A DNA stretch of 64,000 nucleotides from Miscanthus floridulus (Eukaryota > Streptophyta > Magnoliopsida > Poales > Poaceae): the NCBI RefSeq assembly GCF_019320115.1, contig NC_089593.1, positions 17,282,870 through 17,346,869 of the forward strand. The letters run 5' to 3'. A program made the position numbers and the translations under genes. The notes under the pieces are model-generated. The model did not search any database, was not told the origin of the DNA, and saw nothing but the letters and a program-made list of their open reading frames with translations. Shown one piece after another: positions 1-9,061 of the stretch. Every line of letters begins with the position of its first letter. The first letter of the stretch is position 1.

Positions 1-278
1 CGCCCGCGCACGAGGTTCTCGGCAAGCAGCTCCGGCGCCACGTGCCGGACGTTGGCAGCGGTGGCCTTGTTGACGAGGCCGGTGATGCTCTTCCTCAGCG
101 CATTCCAGCTGCGGCGCTGGTATTCGGTGCTGCCAAACTCGCCGGCGTCGTCGTCTTCAGCGATGGCCCGGTACGGAGGGACGTAGATGCCGCCGCGGCG
201 CTTGCTTGACGGGCGCGCGATCTGTTCCTCGTCGCCCGTGCTCGGACGCTTGCGGCTCGCGTCGCCTCTGCGCTCCAT
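1..278 (-). CDS. CWC22: CWC22-like pre-mRNA-splicing factor, left copy, 5' part only
   Basis: The reading frame starts at the ATG whose A is base 278 and runs leftward off the window. It encodes a basic N-terminus (KRPSTGDEEQIARPSSKRR), the GGIYVPPY motif that precedes the MIF4G domain in CWC22 proteins, and the first MIF4G helices (EYQRRSWNALRKSI, LVNKA, PELLAENLVRG). CWC22 is a spliceosome component that recruits the exon-junction helicase eIF4A3. The visible 92 codons match the copy starting at 60010, so this is a recent duplicate in the opposite orientation. Whether this copy is intact cannot be seen. The two copies are transcribed away from each other. Confidence 0.9.
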   Translation of the reverse strand, partial: MERRGDASRKRPSTGDEEQIARPSSKRRGGIYVPPYRAIAEDDDAGEFGSTEYQRRSWNALRKSITGLVNKATAANVRHVAPELLAENLVRG

Positions 279-344
279 GTGCCGCTCCTCCTGTTGGTGT
301 TTACCAAGATGAGATTGCTACGACTTGCTCCAAGCCTCCATCCG

Positions 345-353
345 ATATATATA
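345..353 (-). promoter_or_regulatory. TATA box of the left CWC22-like copy
   Basis: An alternating TA run lies about 70 bases upstream of the ATG at 278 on the minus strand, a usual distance for a plant TATA box with a short leader. The same sequence lies at 59935-59943 in the right arm. Function is inferred from position and sequence. Confidence 0.55.
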
Positions 354-478
354 GGAATAGGAAGGGAAATCTGCCGTGTTTGTGAGAGGGGTGTCCTACT
401 CGGTCACGGTGCAGAGTCCGACCCGGCCCTGGGGCAGGGCGAGCGGGGCGGCCGCTCCACGCCAAAGGACCCCACCAG

Positions 479-499
479 GTATGTATGTATGTATGTATA
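479..499. repeat. GTAT tetranucleotide microsatellite, left arm
   Basis: About four to five ATGT units end in a TATATTATAC stretch. The corresponding array in the right arm (59766-59793) has more units, so it has changed length since the duplication. Confidence 0.85.
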
Positions 500-599
500 T
501 TATACTTGTATGGCTTTTGGTTTATATTTGTCCCAAAAGTGGATGAACTTAACGTAGATAGGTTGCACGTACAGTACATAGGCGGGAGAGAGGAAGACA

Positions 600-885
600 T
601 GTTGGGTGGTATAGGATGATATGATTATGTCCAAGTTTCTTGGTGGAACAGGCTTCCGAGATATTGAGCTATTCAATCTTGCTTTTCTTGCGAAGCAGGC
701 TTGGCGGATCCTTGTGGCATCTCTGAGCGTCTAGATTTTAAAGGCAGTTTATCTTTCACAAGGTGATTTTTTTTAGGACAATCTTGGATCCACTCCCTCT
801 AAAATCTGGTGACCAATTTTGGATGGCAGGGAAGTGCTTCAGCTCGGCCTGATGAGGAGAATATGGACCGTCTACCGACTGACTA
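600..885 (+). mobile_element. L1-type LINE fragment (reverse transcriptase C-terminal part)
   Basis: Read on the plus strand, the segment encodes the plant LINE motif [10 protein letters not shown] followed by LAKQAWRIL, from the region just after the reverse transcriptase core. The frame is broken and no other LINE domain follows. It lies inside the inverted duplication, so the LINE sequence was next to the CWC22-like promoter before duplication. The right arm has the fuller version, continuing into the zinc-finger domain (58510-59690, minus strand). Confidence 0.8.
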
Positions 886-1386
886 TAGCGACGCACGTGG
901 CTTTTGGTTAGACCAACATATTAAGAAATTTTGAAGTCTAATTTTCTAGAAAATATAAAGCTCATTTTGTAATCTTTATCCGCCACACGCTTCCGCGGAG
1001 GTTTGCGCCGAGCGCCTTAAGGTGTTCTGCTGGCCCCACAATGTGGAGCTGAGTGATGGGTGAGCACCTAGGCGTCCCTTCAGGCAGTGCTGGCCTCGCT
1101 CTAGGGGGCCCGAGTGGAGCTGCTCCCACGCCATCTTCCGTACGACGCATTCGTCGCACCCAGGTCCCTAGCCCTTCCTTCTCCGCCGAGTTGACGAAAG
1201 CAAACTGGACATGCCTCTTTATCTAGGTAGTCGGAAATTTGTCTCCGTGATTGACTGCTCCGACCGGTTCTTCTTGTTTTGTACAGTGTAGATGGACGCA
1301 ACGCGGACTCCGCGGCATTGCGGGAGTAGGGCCACGACGCGAACCAAACGAAGGGTCTATTTGGCAGGTCTCTGCCTTCTGAAAAG
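886..1386. other. Unclassified spacer, partly GC-rich
   Basis: About 500 bases lie between the end of the inverted arm and the first LTR. The part from about 1000 to 1370 is richer in G and C than its surroundings. Open frames are short and without recognisable motifs. I see no terminal repeats or RNA gene. Confidence 0.5.
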
Positions 1387-3131
1387 TGCATCTAGCCCTT
1401 TAGTGGGTTTTGATTGAATGAATGACAACATGTTTAATGAAAGCCAAAATGATATGTTGTTGGAAACAATCTAGTTCAAACACAAAACAACAATGCAAAT
1501 GTAATTCATGCAAGACTTATTTATTGTAGAATTTTGATGACTTATATGAAAGCAAGCACATTGAAAGTAATTAATGAGACAAAAGGGATTGCATATGAAA
1601 TGGTCTCACCTTTTGAAGCTTGCTACCTGAAAGACAAGTATACAAATGAGTTCAATTGATGTCTTTGCAATCAATTCATATTTATTTGAAGAAGTCAAGT
1701 CACATGCTCAAGATGGCTATGCTCAAGGAGAAAATCAAATTGACATGATTGAAACCCTCACTTTTCGAAGATTGAAGACAACGGCATTTTGGTTCAAGGG
1801 AATTCAACTCAAGCGGTTTAAACTCCATTTTATCTTTGATCTTGAGTAAATAGGTATGCCGTACTATTAAGAGGGATGCATCATGTTGATAGATGATTAT
1901 TCATAAGTGCTCAAGCCAGCCCATGTGATATTTGAGAAGTTGAGAGACAAAAGAGCTATCTTGTTTTTGCTGGTCTAGCAATGTCCGGTATTGAGTATCT
2001 GTCCAGCCTCGGTGAAAAACTTGCTTTCTCACTAAGGCTCGTCGGGAGTTCCAGCATGTTCGTCGGAAATTCCGATGTCTCGCTTGTCACTGACAAAGTA
2101 ACAGTTGGCGTTGTTTGATACCGGACATGTCCGGTATTGCCTAATGGTCACAAAACGGCTAGTTTTTCAAAGGGGTTATAAATATCCCTTAGCCTCCACC
2201 TTTAGAGGCTGTTGATTCTACTGACCTTCAGACATATTTTAGAGCCTTGAGAACACTCTCCAACTCTCTCTTAGTAAGTGATTGATTTAAACTTGCAAAT
2301 CAAATTTAGTGGGTTGAGTGAAATTCAAATTTGAGAGCAAGCCACCTTGAGCACTTGTGTATATTCGTTGATCTCATGATTCACATTTGTTACTCTTGGA
2401 TTATTCGGCCCTAGACGGCTAGGCGTCACCGGAGAGCACCCAAGAGCTTGTGGTGTGCCTCTAAAAGTTTGTAACGATTCGATTTCACCGTCGCAAGGGA
2501 AGGAATCAACTAGCTGGAGGAGAAAAAAGGAGTTGGAAAAGACTCCGGCTAGAGAGGCCTTCGTGGTCCTCTAGAGCTGACCTTTGTTGGGTTGCTCGTA
2601 GCCCCCTCAATGGAGAGTAGGTCTCGACGGAGATCGAACTTTGGTAAAACATATCGCGTGTCTCGATCTCTCTTTTCACTTGGTATTTGCGATCTTTTTG
2701 TGTTGTTTGAGCTTACTGACAGGTCACAAGAGGTGCCAACAACGGATTGGAAAGAGAAGTCGATTGGGGCAAGTCAGGTGCTAATCCAACAAAACCGTGT
2801 ATACCGGACGTGTTCGGTATCATTATCGGACGTGTCTGGTATTTGGATCAGTTGCACTCAGATCGTGTATATCGAAAGTGTCTGGTATTCCCTTCCCGTG
2901 CTGATTTTATTTATACCTTGATCTAACATTTGTGGTGCAAGGTTCTAGCACGTAGATATTTCTTATATATCTTGATTACCCTGTTGGCTTCCTTGTGAGG
3001 GTTTTATTTCTCTGATTAGGAGTTTCCAAGTGTTTGGAAACTCCAACTCTAATTGTTTCCGCATTTTGAAGGGTTGAATTTTTAGAAACACCTATTCACC
3101 CCCCCTCTAGGCAGCATCCTTAGTCCTTTCA
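1387..3131 (+). mobile_element. 5' LTR of Sirevirus-type Copia element A
   Basis: The LTR begins with TGCATCTAGCCC followed by a GTGGGTTTTG stretch, as in many grass Sirevirus LTRs, and ends in CCTTTCA after a CACCCCCCCTCTAG signature. It is followed directly by ATTGGTATAAGTGC, a decayed form of the initiator tRNA-Met primer site normally seen as TTGGTATCAGAGC. Length is about 1745 bases. Several copies of the palindrome ATACCGGACGTGTCCGGTAT, intact or mutated, lie near 2118, 2810, 2835 and 2875. Such palindromes are characteristic of Sirevirus LTRs. No 3' LTR partner is visible. Confidence 0.8.
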
Positions 3132-3182
3132 ATTGGTATAAGTGCAAGGACTCACTAAAAGCTTCAGCGCCATGAGAAAAGG

Positions 3183-5169
3183 ATGTCGACGCCTAACGAG
3201 TTGGAGCTGGTGCTTCTCCAAAATGATGGTTCAAACTTTCTACCTTGGTCAATTCATGTACTCAATACTTTTAGGGCTATTAGTCCTCTTGTTGAGCATA
3301 TTGTGGATACAAGCATACCTCTTCCGGTAGTTGATTAGAGCAACTACAAAAACATTCCAAAAGAGGAAGAGATATGTATGCACCTCAATGCTGAAGCAAT
3401 TAATGCCATGTTGAGTACATTAAGTGCAAAGGTTCTAGATGAGGCTATTTTCAATGGACAACCACCTCCAGAGAGTGCTTATCTCATTTGGACTAGACTT
3501 GTTGATTTATACAAAAAGTCCAAATAGGATGATGCTCATGAGTGTGAGTCAATGGAAGACATGTCCATTGAGTCTTTATGCAGTGGAGAAACCTCAAGGA
3601 ACCAACATAGCATCAAGCCGGAGCAAACCTTGCAAGCCGTAGATGCAGTGTTGCCTAGCTGCACATACCGGACGTGTTCGGTATCCATACCGGACGTGTC
3701 TGGTATTGCCGAGACAGCAAGCTGATCTTTATGACTTTGATCAAGCTCGATGGTGACCAAGTGATGAGTCAACCTCAGCATCTCTTGACTCTCATCACTT
3801 GTGTCTCATGGCCAAGAAAAGCAAAAAGAAGAATACCAAGAAAGATCAAGAAAAGGAGAAAGCACAAGTGGATAATCAAGACATAAGTGATGTTGAAGTT
3901 GAAGACAACTACAACCTTGATCATCTCACTCACAAGGATAAGTTCATCATCATGAAGATAGTTGAATAGAATGATGAACTAGAAGAAGAGAATGAGAAAG
4001 AAGAACAATCACTTCAAAAGCAAGAAAAGTTTCTCATCTCCAAGTTAGAAGAACTAAATGCATTGAATGAAAGGTATGAAAAATTGTCATTTGAGCATGC
4101 TTTGATTACTAACTCCTCTTCTAGTGTGACACAACTAGAAAAGGAAAACTTTGAGCTCAAGGCAAGACTAGATGAACTCTCAAGCAAATACAATGTTCTT
4201 CAAGCTAATCATATTCATCTCAAGTGCTCACATGAAAAGTTGGTAGAATCATACTTCATGCTTAAGGTAGCTCATTAGGTTGTGATTACATCGGTAAAAT
4301 CATCTCAACCTCTCACACACACACACTCACTTGTACACCATCTCAATCAAATGTTTCTTTTACTAATGAGTGTGCTTCTCAAGCAAGCTAATCTTCGATT
4401 GAGCAAAATCACATAGAGAATAATGAGCTCAAAGAAGAAGTTGAAAGGCTAAGAAAAGATATGATTCGGTTGAAGGGTAAGGAGGAAGCAAAACCTTCTC
4501 AAGATAACCGTGATCACATAGTGAAGAAGCTTGAGAAGGATACAAACCTTGCTCCCTCCAAAACTCAACAAAAGAATCACAACTCAAGCAATGTCAATAC
4601 AATCAAGAGTAAGAAGCATGGAAAAAGATTATGCTATAGTTGTGGATTGTATGGACATGAGTGGGCTATGTGTCCACACAAGAGTTGGGCCAACAAGGTT
4701 GAAGCCACAAATCAAAAGGCTTCTATCAAAGAGGCCAAGTAAAAGAAGAATGATGAACCAAGTGCTTGCCTCATATGCAAGAAATTGAGCCATCCCACCA
4801 AGAATTGCCCCTTGTACAAAGAGGCAAGAAAGAAGGTCCAAGTTACAACAAGAAGATGCTATGGATGTAATAAGTCGGGGAACATGGTTGATGGGTGTCC
4901 CAACATGCAAAACAAGCAAAGATCAAATCAAGGACGTATTTGCTATGCTTGTAGGAGAAAGGGGCATCTAAGCTATGATTGCCCAAATAGTAAAATTCCT
5001 AAGCAAAACACATTTGATCATAATGATATGCTTAGAAGGGCCATAAATGGAACTAGCACTAGCAAGGTGATGTGTTCACCACAGCTAGTGCCAAGGCTAT
5101 TTGGGTACCTAAGCACTTGTTGACTAACTCAAAAGGACCCAACAATAGTTGGGTACCAAAGTGTGCTTA
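3183..5169 (+). pseudogene. Decayed gag of Sirevirus A, with four CCHC zinc knuckles
   Basis: The frame opens with MSTPNELELVLLQNDGSNF, a Copia gag start, and passes through several frameshifts and stops. A lysine/glutamate-rich coiled-coil segment lies at about 4000-4480. Then come four zinc-knuckle-like motifs of the form CX2CX4HX4C: near 4632 (CYSC), 4768 (CLIC), 4857 (CYGC) and 4950 (CYAC). The third has Asn where His is expected. One stop at 4740 separates the first from the rest. The frame ends with WVPK motifs around 5105-5165, as in the gag of element C (39560-39683). Gag packages RNA in virus-like particles. This copy cannot make a full protein. Confidence 0.8.
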
Positions 5170-7320
5170 GAATGTTGTTGTAGGTACTTAGTGGTGAGAT
5201 GAAGCCTTTGGGGTGCTTGAGCAACCAAATTGGATATATTCACTCAATCTATCAACCAATTTTTATAATAATTTCTCATATGATTGACCTGAAGAACAGC
5301 AGTTGATCATATCCCTTGCTTCATCATCACTATTGGTAACAAGTATCTAAACCTTCTAGGATAGCCTCCTTGTGCAACATTTGCTCAAATAGCTCACAAA
5401 TAAGCATATTTATGAATATTAAAAGTGGCTAATTAGATTCATTTAAATATATTAGTGTTTGCCATAAGATGCTCTTAATGGCTCTCTTATAGAGCAACTT
5501 ATTTGTTGAGATGCAGGTGTATTCAAGAAATACTAAAACCAAACAAAGAATCATGAATCGACAAGCTCACTGGTTCTGTGCTGAGTATACCGGATGTGTC
5601 CGGTATGCATACCGGATGTGTCCGGTATTCCTATGGGTAGAACAAGAAGATTGATTTCTACTGAGTTCTAATCATTATGACCCCATACATTCTTAGATGA
5701 CTCAGAAGCGTGGTGCTTCATCTTATCTAAATGGTTGTAAGCATTTCTTGAATTCACTAGAATATGGCATCTTACTATATGTTGGTCAAAATAGAAAATT
5801 GACTCTCTCATGTTCATAATTGAATAAAGTGCTTGTGACAAGTTATTCAAATTACTTGTGGCACTTATTAAGGGGGAGCTCACATTTCTATTTTGCACCT
5901 TTGTGGACTAACAATTTCTTCTAGTGATCTTGTAGTCCTAGGTTTGACAAGTAAATCTTGGTGATGGCATGATTATATGAAAAGTGATACAAGCACAATA
6001 TATACCATGCCGTGTATTGTCTTAGTGGAAATCTTGATGGGCTCAAGGCAAAGGTATGTTTTTATATTCATGCTTTGTAAGTGCATCTTAGGCCCTTTAT
6101 ATGCTAGAGTGTGCATTTGTGTGACATAGGATAGACGGTTTCTAAAAACCCTTACTAGCATGTGTAGGAGGTGTGGATTTGAAAAACTATTTGATTCTTG
6201 GTCTTTGATACCTAGCCTTGTCATGCAGTGATTATAGCTATTCTTGATTGATTGATCCGCTAATCACGCATGACATGGTTCTCTCAAGTTCTTTAACCAC
6301 TATATCTCTCTAAATCTCTCTCACTTTATCAAGTTTATCTCTATGCCAAAATTTTAGAAAAGAGAAGTGCTACTCTTGGTATTTGGATAAGAAAATATAT
6401 TCCACCTCACTTGAATCAAGTTTGGATATTGCTTTGGATTAAGAAATGATAGAGAAGGGGGTTGGAAACAAGTCAGTGAAATTTGGAACAAGTTGGGCAG
6501 TACCTGCAAATATCGGACGTGTCCGGTATGGGTACTGGACATGTCTGGTATCCACGGGATACTTAACCCTACGTACCCCTTTGGCCCAAGTCCGTGGCTC
6601 ATTCATCTTATCTCTCGGTCGTATCTGCCCTACGCCGTCGCTCGCTCCCCGTCTTGCCTATGTGCCGCCGTGCAGCCCTTCCTAGATTTCTTCACTCTAC
6701 CGCACACTTGCATCTCCTCCTTGCCATCTCTCCGCTGTAGTTTGCATTCCCTGCTACCGCAGCCTCTGCACTATCCTATTGGCTCAGTCAAAAGAGAAAG
6801 AAGGGTGTAGAGAAGAAAGATTGAGGGAAGAAGGAAGGAGAAGAGAAGGGAGGTGGATTAGATCGGCTTCTTCATCAAGAATCAAGGAGCCTCTCCGAGG
6901 ATTTGAAATCGACTTCAAAGTTCCCATCCTAGGTATTTCAAATCCCGGAACCCATCCAATCTATTCATCAATGCATCATTTTCAAATCTCTCTTATCAAG
7001 ATGCAACATTAGTGGTTTAGAAGCCATGGTTATTGTTTGGATTGAATTCGATGAGATTGAGTGAAAGTCCCTGGTTAGGGTTGCTATGTACACATACCGG
7101 ACGTGTCTGGTATTCCTTATTAGTGCAGATTTTCTGCAACTTTCAACTCAATTTGGTTTCAAGTATTGCAGTTAGTTTTATGACTACTTGTCTGAGATGT
7201 TTTGTGAATCTACGACCAAGGTTGATCTAGATGAGCACAAAATTATTGGATAAGTAATTATTTCTCTAAAGATGCAATTCAATTATTCCCCGAATATGTT
7301 TCTAAGACCCACCTTTGTGG
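5170..7320 (+). mobile_element. Internal non-coding part of Sirevirus A, pol missing
   Basis: No protease, integrase, reverse transcriptase or RNase H motif is found after gag, although pol should begin here, so a large internal deletion is inferred. The sequence contains a polypurine tract (AAGGGGGAGCTC, about 5867) and more copies of the TACCGGA/TCCGGTA palindrome near 5590, 5612, 6512, 6533 and 7093. The palindromes tie this stretch to the LTR at 1387-3131. No gene is seen. Confidence 0.6.
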
Positions 7321-7348
7321 ATTGTCACTCGGATACAGGGCTGCTAGC

Positions 7349-8133
7349 ATGGGGAGACACAAGGATGGCAGGCTTGAGCCTAGGTCCAAGGCTCAACATG
7401 ACAAGCCTGCATTTGAGAAGTACAAGAAGGCAAGGCAAGATTTGCATCCTAGGTTCAGTCAAGAGCAGCAGAGCAGTAGCAGGAGACCCTCTAGAGCTAC
7501 TAGGGGTGCCCCACAGTATAGAGAGGATGCTGACAGTAGCTCTTTCTTTGACGATGATAAGATTGAGGATTACCAAGTTGAGTCGAGGAAGAGGAAGAGC
7601 ACGGACAGATGATCTGATGATGATAGTGATGATGATGAGGAGGTTGAGGAGGATGAGGATGCACCTCTAGTTCAAGATTAGCCTTAGGGAGACTTTCTAG
7701 CTCACAACATTCAGTTTGAGATGCTGAAGGTTCACCGCTCCAAGGTACCCAACTATGTCCCTAGAGTGAATTACAAGGGAAAGGGTATAACTGAGAGAGC
7801 TAGAGAGCTAAGGAGGATTGACCCTAGGGGACAGCCGAAGAACTGTCCATATGATCATTGCTTTTGCACTATGTTTCAGCTTGACTTTTACCACAGTGTG
7901 ATACTTTCTAGGGACCCTATGGTAGCCAAGTCTTAGTGGATTGATTGGGAGCATGTAAGGAAGCAGAAGAAGGCCTCTCTTGACATTGCTGTTGCTACTT
8001 GTGAGCGCATAGGTGTGTATGGCCTCATGGAGTTTCAACATCCATGGAACTCAGAGGTAATTGCACAGTTCTATGCTACTTTGTTTATTGAGGAGGACCC
8101 GAGGCGTATGCACTGGATGCTAGAGGGCAGCTA
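7349..8133 (+). pseudogene. Retroelement accessory ORF (possible env-like), broken by stops
   Basis: A single reading frame runs from the ATG at 7349 to about 8133, interrupted by stops at 7610, 7679, 7685, 7934 and about 8131. It encodes a basic N-terminus (MGRHKDGRLEPRSK), a long acidic Asp/Glu run, and a downstream part with NYVPRVNYKGKG, a Cys/His pair and FYATLFIEEDPRRMHWMLEG. I recall the FYAT...HWM pattern from grass retroelement proteins but cannot name the family. Its position after the gag/pol region of a Sirevirus makes an env-like ORF possible. No signal peptide or membrane segment is evident. It is cut at its 3' end by the Gypsy LTR. Confidence 0.5.
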
Positions 8134-8140
8134 GTATAGT

Positions 8141-8613
8141 TGTGGGGGGTACGACCCCGGATACCCACGGCAGACCACATGGGCTGTGCCCGTAGGGGCG
8201 GCCCAGCCCACAAGATGAAGCCTTGTGGGGCACGACTCTGCTCGATGCCTTCCGCAAGACATCGGGAAGATATCCTGAAGATACTATAAGATCTGTTAGG
8301 ATACGTATGATCCCAAGATTTCTGTAATCTGTTATTACTTTCTGATTATCTCTCAGATCTAACCGACCTGTAACCCTGCCCCTCGGACTATATAAGACGG
8401 GCAAGGACCCTCTCTAAACTCACGCAATATCATACGATAGCTAATACAAACCAGCAGACCATAGGAGTAGGGTATTACGTCATACTGACAGCCTAAACTA
8501 GTCTAACTCGTGTGTCTCTGTTGCCTTCTTGTTCTTAATCACACGCTTCTTTGTCGATCAATCTACCTTTGTGGGATATCCCTCGGAGGACTGTCGAAGA
8601 TATTCTGTCGACA
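8141..8613 (+). mobile_element. LTR of a Gypsy element
   Basis: The segment starts with TGTGGGGGGTACGACC and ends with ATTCTGTCGACA. A TATA-like signal (CTATATAAGACGGG) lies near 8388. It is followed at once by GTTGGTGCGCTAGGTAGGGG, a primer-binding-site region of the TTGGCGCGCCAGGTAGGGG type found in grass Gypsy elements. Length is 473 bases. It is inserted at the end of the accessory ORF of Sirevirus A. No second LTR is seen. Confidence 0.8.
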
Positions 8614-9061
8614 GTTGGTGCGCTAGGTAGGGGATTGCGTGTTGTTTCCTTGTTGAACAAGATGGTTTTTTCCATAGGCTCTTTGTCCCTCCCGTAGCCT
8701 GGCTAGATCTTTACGGTTGGATCCCTCTCGTAGGTCATCAACACTAAAGTAGTCAGAGAGCTCATCGAGCCGGTGCAGATCAACGCTGTGTCGATCACCC
8801 CAACACCTACGACCGTAGATCTAATCTCAGAACCGCCTTTGAGGTCCCCTTCTTCAATGACTCACCGCCCGCTTCCTCACTATCAGAGGAGGGAGATCAA
8901 CAACGATGATCTGATTGCACCCAACGATCGGGTCGGTCTGAAGCTCGCCGATTGTCTCTCCATCGCCGAATTGGCTCTGGACACTCTGGTTCAGCGCCGA
9001 CCAACCTTTGATCCAGATCTATCGAAGGCTGCTCGAGAGACTCCGAGGGCCATGGCCCTAC
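8614..9061 (+). pseudogene. Gypsy leader and gag N-terminus, truncated
   Basis: After the primer site comes a short leader and an open frame from about 8773 with SISEPPLRSP-like and SIAELALDTLVQRRP segments, consistent with the variable N-terminus of a Gypsy gag. It is interrupted at 9061 by the reverse-oriented Sirevirus LTR. No nucleocapsid or pol part remains in this window. Confidence 0.5.

Larger units (their letters stand above)
1..885. repeat. Left arm of a large inverted duplication
   Basis: This segment is the reverse complement of 59416-60287. From base 1 inward the match is base for base (position x pairs with 60288 minus x) through the start codon at 278 and the TATA box. It continues through the leader and the LINE fragment, and the match is lost just after the CTACCGACTGA at about 883. 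Visible differences are a roughly 17-base segment present only on the right (near 59813-59830), different lengths of a four-base microsatellite, and scattered substitutions in the LINE part. The arm is cut by the window edge, so its true length is unknown. It holds the 5' end of a CWC22-like gene, its promoter and an upstream LINE piece. Confidence 0.95.
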
